A DNA stretch of 24,604 nucleotides, from the NCBI GenBank assembly GCA_934630855.1, contig CAKTWW010000033.1:1-24604 (forward strand). Direction: 5' to 3'. Positions 1 through 7,261 of the stretch are shown piece after piece. The position numbers and the translations under genes are program-made. The stretch comes from an uncultured Collinsella sp. (lineage in GTDB: Bacteria > Actinomycetota > Coriobacteriia > Coriobacteriales > Coriobacteriaceae). Numbering within the stretch: the stretch's first letter is position 1; each line of letters begins with the position of its first letter. Below the pieces are notes generated by a model that was given only the letters and a program-made list of their open reading frames with translations, was not told where the DNA came from and searched no databases.

Positions 1-21
1 CCGCAGGCCAGCCGCAAGAAG

Positions 22-747
22 ATGGCCAAGCAGGCCGGTGTCGAGCCCGTCATCCTTATGGAGCACGTCACCAAGATCTATCCGGCGCAGCCCAACAAGC
101 CCGCACTCGACGACATCAACATCGAGATCTATCCGGGCGAGTTCGTCTTTTTGGTTGGTCACTCCGGCTCGGGTAAGACCACGCTGCTATCGACGCTCAA
201 CCGTGACGTCAAGCCGACGAGCGGCCGCATTCTGGTCGCCGGCCAGGACCTCATGAAGATCAAGAACCGCAAGGTTCCGTTCCTGCGCCGCCAGATCGGC
301 GCCGTGTTCCAGGACTTTAAGCTCCTGCCGCAAAAGACCGCCTACGAAAACGTGGCATTTGCCTTGCAGTGCATCGGCAAGCCCAAGGGCGTCATTCGCA
401 GCCAGGTGCCCGAGGTGCTGCGTCTGGTCGGTCTGGCCGACCAGATGGACTCACTGCCCGACCAGCTTTCCGGTGGCGAGCAGCAGCGCGTGGCCGTCGC
501 CCGCGCTATGGTCAACCGCCCGCCGCTGCTGATCTGCGACGAGCCCACGGGCAACCTCGACCCGGCGATTTCGCTGGGCATCATGAAGCTGCTCGAGCGC
601 ATTAACCGCACCGGCACCACCGTAATCGTCGCTACGCACGACCGCGAGATGGTCGATAGCATGCACCGTCGCGTGATCGCCCTCGAGGGCGGCCACGTAA
701 TCCGCGACCAGGAGAGGGGAGGTTACGGCAACTATGGCACCAACTAA
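22..747 (+). CDS. ftsE: FtsE, cell-division ABC transporter ATPase
   Basis: ATP-binding subunit of the FtsEX complex, which sits on the cytoplasmic face of the membrane and couples ATP hydrolysis to septal wall hydrolases. In the 241-aa reading the ABC elements are in order: Walker A GHSGSGKT (about 46-53), Q-loop VFQDFKLL (Q97), signature LSGGEQQR (149-156), Walker B LLICDEP (169-175) and H-loop His206. KLLPQKTAYENV is typical of FtsE. The frame is open to the left edge of the window, so the true start could lie upstream. ATG22 has no clear ribosome site in the bases shown, and ATG58 (MEHVTKIYP) would match the usual short FtsE N-terminus better. The gene ends inside ftsX with a 14-base overlap, indicating translational coupling. 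Family assignment is very secure; the start is uncertain. Confidence 0.95.
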   Translation: MAKQAGVEPVILMEHVTKIYPAQPNKPALDDINIEIYPGEFVFLVGHSGSGKTTLLSTLNRDVKPTSGRILVAGQDLMKIKNRKVPFLRRQIGAVFQDFKLLPQKTAYENVAFALQCIGKPKGVIRSQVPEVLRLVGLADQMDSLPDQLSGGEQQRVAVARAMVNRPPLLICDEPTGNLDPAISLGIMKLLERINRTGTTVIVATHDREMVDSMHRRVIALEGGHVIRDQERGGYGNYGTN

Positions 748-1654
748 CGTGGGCTACTCGTTCAAAGAGGCGGTCAGTCACTTCTTCCGTAACTGGACCA
801 CCTCGCTCGGCGCCGTCATCACGATTTTCCTTTCGCTGTTTATCATCGGCCTGTTCATTATGGGTTCCGCGATGCTGAACTCCGTGATCGGCACCGTCGA
901 GGATCAGGTTGTCATCAACGCCTTTATCAGCGATGATGCCGACCAGGCAGACGTTCAGGCCTTTGAGGCCGAGCTCAAGACGTGGAGCAACGTCAAGTCC
1001 GTGACCTATAAGGACAAGGACGACGCGCTGGCCGAGTACACGAGCAAGATGTCGGGTAACGCCGACGCCACCATGAGCGCACTCGACGGCCAGAACCCGC
1101 TGCCGGCTTCGTTCGCCATTGAGATGGACGATCCGTCTCAGGTCGAGAGCACGGCTAAGAAACTCAAGAAGAACGCCGACTTCCAGAAGATCGCGGACGA
1201 CGGTGACGTCAACGCGAGCGTGCTGTATGGCCAGGAAGAAGTAAGCCGCCTGTTCCAGGTGACGAACTACATCCGTATCGCCGCCGTGGTTCTCGTCGGC
1301 CTACTGACCTTTATCGCATTCATCTTTATCAATAACACGATTCGCCTGTCCATTACGGCGCGTCGTCGTGAGATTGCGATCATGCGCCTGGTGGGCGCCA
1401 GCAACGGCTTCATCCGCGGGCCGTTTATTACCGAGGGCGTGCTGCAGGCCATTTTGGGCTCGCTGCTTTCCATCGGCGTGCTGGAGCTGCTGCGCAACCT
1501 GGTGGTTCCGCGTCTGCAGGAGAGCATCGGCTGGATGTCGTTTGCGCTGCCGATGCAGTACTACCTGATGACCTACGCCGCGCTGATTCTAGTCGGCGTG
1601 CTGATCGGTCTCTTTGGTTCTGCCATCGCTATGCGCCGCTACCTGCGCGTGTAG
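734..1654 (+). CDS. ftsX: FtsX, cell-division ABC transporter permease-like protein
   Basis: Membrane partner of FtsE. The 306-aa protein has the FtsX plan: a short cytoplasmic N-terminus, a first membrane helix at about 24-48, a large extracellular loop (about 49-178) containing the family motif NPLPASF (121-127), then three more helices at about 179-201, 230-252 and 278-300 with a short C-terminus. The arginine-rich stretch after helix 2 (TARRREIAIMRLVGAS) is the conserved cytoplasmic loop that meets FtsE. In Gram-positive relatives the outer loop activates peptidoglycan hydrolases such as PcsB or RipC; no such hydrolase gene follows here. A purine-rich ribosome site (AGGAGAGGGGAGG) lies inside the end of ftsE. 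A terminator follows after 24 bases. Confidence 0.95.
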   Translation: MAPTNVGYSFKEAVSHFFRNWTTSLGAVITIFLSLFIIGLFIMGSAMLNSVIGTVEDQVVINAFISDDADQADVQAFEAELKTWSNVKSVTYKDKDDALAEYTSKMSGNADATMSALDGQNPLPASFAIEMDDPSQVESTAKKLKKNADFQKIADDGDVNASVLYGQEEVSRLFQVTNYIRIAAVVLVGLLTFIAFIFINNTIRLSITARRREIAIMRLVGASNGFIRGPFITEGVLQAILGSLLSIGVLELLRNLVVPRLQESIGWMSFALPMQYYLMTYAALILVGVLIGLFGSAIAMRRYLRV

Positions 1655-1678
1655 GCTTGGCCGGAATTCGTTCCTTCC

Positions 1679-1712
1679 AACGGGTCGTCTCTTTTGGGGC
1701 GGCCCGTTTTTT
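1679..1712 (+). terminator. Rho-independent terminator of ftsEX
   Basis: Stem ACGGGTCG / CGGCCCGT (one G-U pair) around a short loop, followed directly by TTTTTT. It lies 24 bases after the ftsX stop. Confidence 0.85.
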
Positions 1713-1787
1713 GTTCCCTAGGGGACGGCAGGGATCATTTGGGTAGACTCTTGGGGAGCAAACGACCATTGATAGTAAGGAGGCGCC

Positions 1788-3923
1788 ATGGGGCGCAATA
1801 ACAAGCATAAGCGCGGGGCCCGCAATAAGCGCGGGCCGGTGCGCAGCGAGCGTCGTCCGAGTCTGACCGGGCGCGTGCAACTCCATGAGCACAGTGCCTA
1901 CGTTGTAACCGAGAATGGCGACTACAAGGTCATGGGCCGCGGCAAGCGCGAGATCATGGATGGCGATACTGTTGCCGTGAGCATTAAGAACAGCCCGCAT
2001 GGTGAGCGCCGTGCCGTGATCGAGGGCGTTGTCGAGCGCGCCGCCATCAGCGTGGTGGGCACGTATCAGACCGCCGGTCCGCTCGGGGTAATCGAGCCGC
2101 TCGATTCTCGTCTTAAGGCCGATTTCTTTATTTTGCCCGAGGACGCCTCGGCGGAGCGCCTGGGCGTTCACCCCGGTGATGTCGTCGTTGCGCGCATTCT
2201 GACCTATCCGACGCGCCTGGAATCGGGCACGGTGACCATCGAGCGCCGCATTGGCGGCGATGATGCGCCCGACCTGGGCGTTCAATATGTGATGGCGCGC
2301 TATGGCTATACCGACAGCTACCCCGAGGCCGCGCTGGCAGAGGCGGAGTCGCTTTCGCTTGATGTGACCGCAGCACTCAAAGACCCGCTTCGCCGCGACC
2401 TGCGCGACCGCTTTGTCATTACAATCGACCCGGTCGACGCGCGCGACTTTGACGATGCCATCTCGCTGGAGCGCACGCCCGAGGGTGGCTACAAGCTGGG
2501 CGTCTATATCGCCGACGTCTCGCACTATGTGGCATGGGACGGGCATATCGACCTTGAGGCCCGTCATCGCACGACGTCGGTGTATCTGGCCGACCGCGTG
2601 CTTCCCATGCTGCCCGAGCGCCTGTCCAATGACCTGTGCTCGCTTCGTCCCGACGAGGATCGCTTGGCGTTTACCGTCGACATCGAGCTCGACGCGCAGG
2701 GCCGCGTTCGCCGGTACGATCCCTATCCCAGCGTGATTCGCTCGCGCGTGCGCATGGACTATGACGGCGCCGAGGCGCTGCTGGTGCGTGCCGGCGCGGT
2801 GGAGTATTCGGTGCTGGAAGGCGCCGCCGAGGATGTTGCGGCTGCCGAGGCCTCGCGCGAGGAGGCGCTCGAGCGTGGGCTTGCGTGCGAGGAGACCGCT
2901 CGCGGCTACAACGTCGACCTGGGCGATTTTCTCGTTGCCGCCAACGAGCTTGCAGAGCTTCGCCGCCGCATTCGCCGTGCACGTGGTTCGGTCGACTTCG
3001 ATACGGCCGAGATCCGTGCCCTGCTGGACGAGGATGGCGTGCCCGTGCAGATCGTGGCGCGTGAGCGTTCGTGCGCCACATCGCTGATCGAGGAAGCCAT
3101 GCTGCTCGCCAACGAGTGCGTGGCCGAGTGGCTGGCCGACCGCGACATTGAAGCCTGCTATCGCGTGCACGATGACCCCAGCCCCGACAGCCTGCACGGT
3201 GCCGCCGTGGCGCTGGCGCAGCTGGGGATTATCGATGACCGTCGCGCGGCCGGCATCGCGCTGGGAAGCCCCGACGAGCTACAGGCGGCGGTTGATGCCG
3301 CGGCCGGTACGGCTAACGCGCCGCTCGTCAACACGTTGCTGCTGCGCAGTATGCAGCGCGCGCTGTACAAGCCACGCAACGAGGGCCACTTTGCGCTTGC
3401 TGCGCCGTGCTACTGCCACTTTACGAGCCCCATTCGCCGCTACCCGGATTTGGTGGTGCACCGCGTGCTCAAGTTGCAATTGGCTTACGAGCAGCTGGGC
3501 GGCAAAGACGCCCTGGTGCGTACGCCGCGGCTGATCGGTAAGGGTCGCGAGTCGCTGCCACGCATTCTGCCGCAGATCTGCCGCGCCTGCAGCGATGCTG
3601 AGCGCGCTGCCGACGCGGCCAGCCACGCGACGCAAAAGATCAAGATTGCCCAGTACTACGAGGATCGCCTGGGCGAGCGCTATACCGGAACCATCTCGTG
3701 GGTCAGCAGCATGGGCCTGTTTGTGCGCCTGGATCTGACGCAGGTCGAGGGCCTGGTTTCGATTAAGAGTCTGGGCAACGAGTGGTTCGAGTTTGACGAG
3801 GACGCGCTCACGCTCACGGGTGCCGACACGGGGACCCGCTATGAGCTGGGACAGCGCGTGGTTATCGAGGTTTCGCGCGTCAATACCACGCGTGGACATC
3901 TGGACTTTAAGCTTATCCACTAG
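1788..3923 (+). CDS. rnr: Ribonuclease R (RNB-family 3'-5' exoribonuclease)
   Basis: Processive 3'-5' exoribonuclease that degrades structured RNA and, in many bacteria, works with trans-translation. The protein is 711 aa. A basic N-terminal tail (about 1-25, rich in K, R and N) is followed by cold-shock-like domains. The RNB catalytic core starts near 200 with the motif IDPVDARDFDDAIS (213-226), whose Asp214, 220, 222 and 223 match the four metal-binding acidic residues of RNase II/R. The second RNB signature FTSPIRRYPDLVVHR is near 545-560. The C-terminal S1 domain (about 630-711) contains GTISWVSSMGLFV. Start ATG1788 has a strong AAGGAGG site. It is a single-gene unit between two terminators. 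smpB lies about 3.3 kb downstream rather than adjacent. Confidence 0.95.
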   Translation: MGRNNKHKRGARNKRGPVRSERRPSLTGRVQLHEHSAYVVTENGDYKVMGRGKREIMDGDTVAVSIKNSPHGERRAVIEGVVERAAISVVGTYQTAGPLGVIEPLDSRLKADFFILPEDASAERLGVHPGDVVVARILTYPTRLESGTVTIERRIGGDDAPDLGVQYVMARYGYTDSYPEAALAEAESLSLDVTAALKDPLRRDLRDRFVITIDPVDARDFDDAISLERTPEGGYKLGVYIADVSHYVAWDGHIDLEARHRTTSVYLADRVLPMLPERLSNDLCSLRPDEDRLAFTVDIELDAQGRVRRYDPYPSVIRSRVRMDYDGAEALLVRAGAVEYSVLEGAAEDVAAAEASREEALERGLACEETARGYNVDLGDFLVAANELAELRRRIRRARGSVDFDTAEIRALLDEDGVPVQIVARERSCATSLIEEAMLLANECVAEWLADRDIEACYRVHDDPSPDSLHGAAVALAQLGIIDDRRAAGIALGSPDELQAAVDAAAGTANAPLVNTLLLRSMQRALYKPRNEGHFALAAPCYCHFTSPIRRYPDLVVHRVLKLQLAYEQLGGKDALVRTPRLIGKGRESLPRILPQICRACSDAERAADAASHATQKIKIAQYYEDRLGERYTGTISWVSSMGLFVRLDLTQVEGLVSIKSLGNEWFEFDEDALTLTGADTGTRYELGQRVVIEVSRVNTTRGHLDFKLIH

Positions 3924-3950
3924 CCGGGGCTTGGTGGCCGATAGAGAGTG

Positions 3951-3976
3951 GGGGCGGTCTTTGGGCCGCCCTTTTT
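3951..3976 (+). terminator. Rho-independent terminator of rnr
   Basis: Stem GGGCGGTC / GGCCGCCC with one G-U pair and a three-to-four base loop, followed by TTTTT, 28 bases after the rnr stop. Confidence 0.88.
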
Positions 3977-4039
3977 ATGTGGCTGTTCAATCGTCTGACC
4001 GCGCGCTCGCTTGTCCTTCCACCTGCGATATGGGAGATA

Positions 4040-4078
4040 AAACCTACCAAAATAAACCTGTCCCTTTTTGGCAGGTTT
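4040..4078. repeat. Inverted repeat just upstream of the recombinase gene
   Basis: Arms AAACCTACCAAAA and TTTTGGCAGGTTT are 13 bp with one mismatch, separated by 13 bases that contain AAACCTGTCCCT. The core resembles the TAACCTGTCCCC core of the TGGTGCA repeat at 23737-23834, so this may be a divergent member of that family. It ends 19 bases before the recombinase start codon, a position suitable for a leader hairpin, an operator or a recombination site. Function unknown. Confidence 0.6.
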
Positions 4079-4097
4079 ACGAGAGAGCGGGGATGAC

Positions 4098-4703
4098 ATG
4101 GCAACGGTCTATGGGTATGCGCGGGTGAGTTCGCGTGATCAGAATCTGAATCGGCAGCTGGATGCGCTGGGCGCCTATGGCGTGGAGCCGGCGAACATCT
4201 TTGCCGATCACGCGAGCGGCAAGGATTTCGATCGCCCGCGGTATCGCGACCTGCTGTGTGCGCTGGACACCGGCGATGTACTGGTAGTGCTTTCCATTGA
4301 TCGGTTGGGGCGCAACTATAGCGAGATTCTTGAGGAATGGCGGCGCATAACCAAAGAACTCGGCGCTGCTATCGTGGTGCTCGACATGCCGCTGCTCGAC
4401 ACGCGCGCCCGAGATTGCGGCGGGTTCGATGTGACGAGTACGCTGATCGCCGACATCGTGTTGCAACTGCTGAGTTACGTGGCACAGGTAGAGCGCGAGA
4501 ACATCCACCGGCGCCAGGCCGAGGGCATCGCGGCGGCACAGGCGCGCGGCGTGCGCTTTGGCCGGCCTCGTAAGCCGCGCCCTCCGCAATTTGAGTTGGT
4601 GCGCGATACGTACGAGGCGGGCGACATCACGCGCAGTCAGGCGGCCAAGCGCCTAGGCGTATGCGTGGGGACGTTCGATCGCTGGATGCGCGAGATGGGG
4701 TAG
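4098..4703 (+). CDS. Small serine recombinase (resolvase/invertase family)
   Basis: Site-specific DNA recombinase of the resolvase/invertase type, 201 aa. The N-terminal catalytic domain begins MATVYGYARVSSRDQNLNRQ: Arg9 and Ser11 align with the invariant Arg and nucleophilic Ser of gamma-delta resolvase. SIDRLGRN (66-73) supplies the other catalytic arginines, and VERENIHRRQAEGIAAA (131-147) is the E-helix region. A C-terminal helix-turn-helix (about 174-198, ITRSQAAKRLGVCVGTFDRW) should bind DNA. A TTG at 4068 would add ten residues, but ATG4098 gives the standard family N-terminus; its ribosome site is weak (GAGAG / GGGG). It is preceded by an inverted repeat at 4040-4078. No invertible segment with long flanking repeats was recognised, so the target is unknown. 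Confidence 0.9.
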   Translation: MATVYGYARVSSRDQNLNRQLDALGAYGVEPANIFADHASGKDFDRPRYRDLLCALDTGDVLVVLSIDRLGRNYSEILEEWRRITKELGAAIVVLDMPLLDTRARDCGGFDVTSTLIADIVLQLLSYVAQVERENIHRRQAEGIAAAQARGVRFGRPRKPRPPQFELVRDTYEAGDITRSQAAKRLGVCVGTFDRWMREMG

Positions 4704-4811
4704 GGTGTCGCGGGCTCCGCGCTCGACATCTGGATACAATATCGGCATGAACGCGCTTCGTCGGTAAGGTGATGCGGGCGCGGCAGGACATCTCGACGGA
4801 GGGGGACCCTC

Positions 4812-5171
4812 ATGACCGTACTGTTTGTTGAATACCCCAAGTGCTCGACCTGTAAAAAGGCCAAGGCGTGGTTGGACGAACATGGGGTTGAGTATATCGA
4901 CCGCGATATCGTTGCGGACAATCCCGCGGCCGATGAACTCGCGACCTGGATTGCTCGTTCGGGGCTGCCGGTACGGCGCTTCTTTAATTCGTCGGGCATG
5001 AAATATCGAGAGCTGGGCCTGAAGGCGCGCCTGGATGCGGGTATGACGGACCAGGAGTGCTACGAGCTGTTGGCGACTGACGGCATGCTGGTTAAGCGCC
5101 CATTGCTGGTGGGCGACGACTTTGCGATCCCCGGCTTTAGGGAAGCGGCTTGGGCTGAGGCGCTGCTGTAG
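4812..5171 (+). CDS. ArsC/Spx-family thioredoxin-fold protein
   Basis: A 119-aa protein of the ArsC/Spx/YffB superfamily. It starts with a beta strand (TVLFVEYPK) and a C-S-T-C motif (Cys11, Cys14), followed by LDEHGVEYIDRDI. Near the end MLVKRPLLV (92-100) carries the conserved Arg96 that in this family contacts the substrate oxyanion. Family members include glutaredoxin-dependent arsenate reductases and the RNA-polymerase-binding regulator Spx. The CxxC pair and short length do not decide between them, and no arsenic genes are nearby. ATG4812 follows a strong GGAGGGGG site. Three hairpin repeats begin 12 bases after the stop and would form its 3' UTR. The family is confident; the substrate is not known. 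Confidence 0.85.
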   Translation: MTVLFVEYPKCSTCKKAKAWLDEHGVEYIDRDIVADNPAADELATWIARSGLPVRRFFNSSGMKYRELGLKARLDAGMTDQECYELLATDGMLVKRPLLVGDDFAIPGFREAAWAEALL

Positions 5172-5182
5172 CGGCCGCTTGC

Positions 5183-5352
5183 GGAAAGTGTGTCCCGTTC
5201 TGAGTGCCGATTCTGGGATGTGCTTTCCGGTTGAGAAGGCTAGCGGAAACCGTATCCCAGTTTGAGCGCGAAATCTGGGATGCGGTTTCCGCTTGGGGCC
5301 TCTAGGGGAAAGTGCGTCCCGTTCTGGACGCAAATTCCGGGATGCGCTTTCC
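5183..5352 (+). repeat. Triplet of 46-bp hairpin repeats at exact 62-bp steps
   Basis: Three units at 5183-5228, 5245-5290 and 5307-5352. Each is exactly 46 bp: a 14-base left arm of the form GGAAASYGYRTCCC, an 18-base centre and a 14-base right arm of the form GGGATGYGSTTTCC. Gaps are 16 bp each. The centres are similar (GTTCTGAGTGCCGATTCT in the first). Every departure from Watson-Crick pairing between arms is a G-U pair when read as plus-strand RNA: four in unit 1, one in unit 2, two in unit 3. The array fills most of the space between the ArsC-like gene and the convergent gene at 5396. A possible half unit (GCACTTTCC) follows near 5367-5375. Confidence 0.85.
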
Positions 5353-5395
5353 GGTTGGTGGGTATGCGCACTTTCCGCCGGCGGGCCTGACCCTG

Positions 5396-5806
5396 TCAGT
5401 CCTCAAGCTGTGCCCATTCGTGTGGGTCGTAGACCTTTACGTGCTTGTCGGGCGTGCCGCTCCAGTATTCTTCACCCATAAAAGGTAGATATGCCTGGAC
5501 GCCGGGGCAGATAAACGGAATCCGTTGCCGCTGCAGGCGCTCGCGCTGTCGCCGCTCCAGGTGCGTCTCTGATATGACGGTCGGCATGCCCGACAGCTCG
5601 ACGAGGCTTGCCTGGATGCGCTTGAGGTCGGGGAGTGCCGCATGCCATGAAGTCCGCATGATCAAAAACGAGGCGCGGCGGTAGTTCGCCTGCATCACCG
5701 TGATGGCGGGGCGCAGCGTGGGGTGGATTTTATCCCGTTCGGGCCAAAGGCCGGCGGTGATCTCGAGGCCCAGGGTCTCCCATAGGTAGTCAAGCTCTTC
5801 GTCCAT
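5396..5806 (-). CDS. Short MarR-like hypothetical protein
   Basis: A 136-aa protein without a secure family. The region IPFICPGVQAYLPFMG (about 96-111) resembles a stretch in the N-terminal part of some MarR-type regulators of Firmicutes, where an R-x-x-L-x-x-x-x-IPFI pattern precedes YLPFLG. Here the preceding ERRQRERLQRQRIPF fits that pattern. In those proteins a winged-helix DNA-binding domain follows, but here the protein stops about 25 residues later, so it may be a stand-alone sensor-like domain or a truncated regulator. A GAGG ribosome site precedes ATG5806 and codon use looks normal. It converges on the ArsC-like gene, with the 46-bp hairpins between them. Function unknown; the resemblance is from memory. 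Confidence 0.6.
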   Translation of the reverse strand: MDEELDYLWETLGLEITAGLWPERDKIHPTLRPAITVMQANYRRASFLIMRTSWHAALPDLKRIQASLVELSGMPTVISETHLERRQRERLQRQRIPFICPGVQAYLPFMGEEYWSGTPDKHVKVYDPHEWAQLED

Positions 5807-5962
5807 GGCGCCTCGATATCTACGCGGTTATTGATACTTCGATTGTGTTGCCTGGTGCTATCGTTTTCGCGGTTGAATCTGCCAACGGTCGGCGGTTACC
5901 GCTCGCGGCGTTTCGCCCTTCGTGCACAGCGGTCGGCTTCACAGGTCCTTCACGGGTTGGGC

Positions 5963-5989
5963 GAAATTGGGCCAATTTGGCCGAATTTC
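5963..5989. promoter_or_regulatory. 27-bp near-perfect dyad upstream of the tRNA promoter
   Basis: The sequence reads GAAATT-G-GGCCAA-T-TTGGCC-G-AATTTC. It equals its reverse complement except at the centre and one symmetric pair. It ends 20 bases before the -35 box of the tRNA promoter, in the place of an upstream operator or activator site. Seen directly; the regulatory role is inferred. The rest of the 5807-6009 gap shows no convincing gene. Confidence 0.5.
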
Positions 5990-6009
5990 AAAAAAGTCAA
6001 AATTGGGGC

Positions 6010-6038
6010 TTGCGTCACGGCGGGACTTCCCGTATATT
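6010..6038 (+). promoter_or_regulatory. Sigma-70-type promoter of the tRNA pair
   Basis: TTGCGT, a 17-bp spacer, then TATATT. The predicted start lies about 40 bases before tRNA-Gln. The spacer holds a small dyad CGGGACTTCCCG. Confidence 0.7.
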
Positions 6039-6082
6039 TCTTTCTTGCGCAAAGGCACAGCCGAGCGCAGCGATGCAGTCAT

Positions 6083-6156
6083 TGGGATGTCGTCTAATGG
6101 CAGGACAGCGGATTCTGGTTCCGTCAATGGGGGTTCGACTCCCTCCATCCCAGCCA
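6083..6156 (+). tRNA. tRNA-Gln (anticodon CTG)
   Basis: Folds as a cloverleaf. Acceptor TGGGATG pairs with CATCCCA, the D arm is GTC/GAC, and the anticodon stem GCGGA/TCCGT closes the loop TTCTGGT, giving anticodon CTG. The T arm is GGGGG-TTCGACT-CCCTC, with discriminator G and an encoded CCA. CTG reads CAG codons, common in this GC-rich sequence. Confidence 0.95.
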
Positions 6157-6173
6157 TTGCATTTGCTACATAT

Positions 6174-6250
6174 GGCCCGTTCGTCTAGCGGTTTAGGACG
6201 CCGCCCTCTCAAGGCGGAGATCACCAGTTCGAATCTGGTACGGGCTACCA
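6174..6250 (+). tRNA. tRNA-Glu (anticodon CTC)
   Basis: Cloverleaf with acceptor GGCCCGT / ACGGGCT (G1-U72 wobble), anticodon stem CCGCC/GGCGG and loop CTCTCAA, giving anticodon CTC. The T arm is ACCAG-TTCGAAT-CTGGT and CCA is encoded. It follows tRNA-Gln by 17 bases and shares its promoter. Confidence 0.95.
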
Positions 6251-6261
6251 CAAAATGAACG

Positions 6262-6289
6262 CCCGGGCCTCGTAAGAGACCCGGGTTTT
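6262..6289 (+). terminator. Terminator of the tRNA pair
   Basis: CCCGGGCCTC / GAGACCCGGG stem (one mismatch) with loop GTAA, followed by TTTTGTGT, 11 bases after the end of tRNA-Glu. Confidence 0.8.
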
Positions 6290-6343
6290 GTGTATTGACC
6301 GCAAGCGGCGTTTGCCGCGTTTCGTTCCGTTCGAGGAGTAGCC

Positions 6344-7261
6344 ATGGACCTGCCTATCAGCTTGGAAGACATCACGTATGCCGAGAACTATCTGGCGCAG
6401 GGCGACCTGGCCACCGCAACGCCGCTGCTGGAGCGTCTGGTGGAGCTTGCCGAGGAGTATATCGACGCCGAGTGCAAGACAGAGGAGAGGCGCCAGTACT
6501 TTAGCTTCGACAGCAAGTTTGAGCGCCTGGCCTATCGCCGCGTGGAGAAGGATCCGCGCGAGCTGGTGCAGGTCGAGGTGCCGTTTGACCGCCTGTACTC
6601 CGACATGGCGTTTGCCTATATTCGCCAGCAGGATTATGTGAGCGCTCGCAATGCCCTGATGCAGGCCGTGCGTTGGGATCCCATGAACTGCAACTATCGT
6701 CTGGACTTGGCCGAGCTGTTCCGTGCGCTCGAGGACAAGCAGGAGTGGGCGTCGCTTTCGTATTCGGTGTTGGAGCGTGCGAGCGACGGCAAGTGCGCCG
6801 CCCGCGCCTACGCCAACTTGGGCCAGTACTTCTTGGAGCCCGAGACCGAGAATGTCTCTGCTGCCGTGGGCTGCGCGCGTCTGGCGCTGCGCCTGGCGCC
6901 CGGCGATTCGCATACGACGCGTCTGCTCAATAAGATCCATGCCACCTATCCGGATGCCGCCGATGAGAGCGACGATCATGTGATGGGTGAACTGGCCCTG
7001 CAGGGCGTGCCGACCTCGCCTTCGGCCGAGATTGCGATCTGCCTGATTATGTGCGCGACCGATGCCGCAAACGACGGCGACAAGCGTGAGGCGACGCGTC
7101 TGACGGTCCGCGCCCGAGACCTGGTGGGCGAGGAGGCCTGCGCGGCAATCATCAAGCTGGTACGCGAGAGCGATGCCGAGCTCAATGCCGAGCGCAAGGC
7201 CAAGCGCGAGGCGGCGGGCTCAAACGCCGATGGTGCCAAGGAGGCCGGCGATGCCCAGTAA
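6344..7261 (+). CDS. TPR-repeat protein upstream of smpB
   Basis: A 305-aa soluble protein built of helical repeats. Tetratricopeptide-like stretches can be seen at about 10-40 (AENYLAQGDLATATPLLERL), 84-115 (LYSDMAFAYIRQQDYVSARNAL), 118-147 and 151-190 (AYANLGQYFLEP through ALRLAPGD). The C-terminal 40 residues are charged and low in complexity (NAERKAKREAAG). No signal peptide or membrane segment is visible. TPR proteins usually act as scaffolds; partner unknown. ATG6344 has a GAGGAG site. The gene overlaps smpB by 11 bases, so the two are co-translated, which suggests but does not prove a link to ribosome rescue. Confidence 0.85.
   Translation: MDLPISLEDITYAENYLAQGDLATATPLLERLVELAEEYIDAECKTEERRQYFSFDSKFERLAYRRVEKDPRELVQVEVPFDRLYSDMAFAYIRQQDYVSARNALMQAVRWDPMNCNYRLDLAELFRALEDKQEWASLSYSVLERASDGKCAARAYANLGQYFLEPETENVSAAVGCARLALRLAPGDSHTTRLLNKIHATYPDAADESDDHVMGELALQGVPTSPSAEIAICLIMCATDAANDGDKREATRLTVRARDLVGEEACAAIIKLVRESDAELNAERKAKREAAGSNADGAKEAGDAQ

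Noticed and set aside
4068..4097. TTG start adding ten residues to the recombinase
   Set aside because: TTG4068 falls inside the inverted repeat, and the family N-terminus begins at ATG4098.
5831..6258. Open frames over the tRNA region
   Set aside because: They run through two clear tRNA genes and the promoter and show no protein features.
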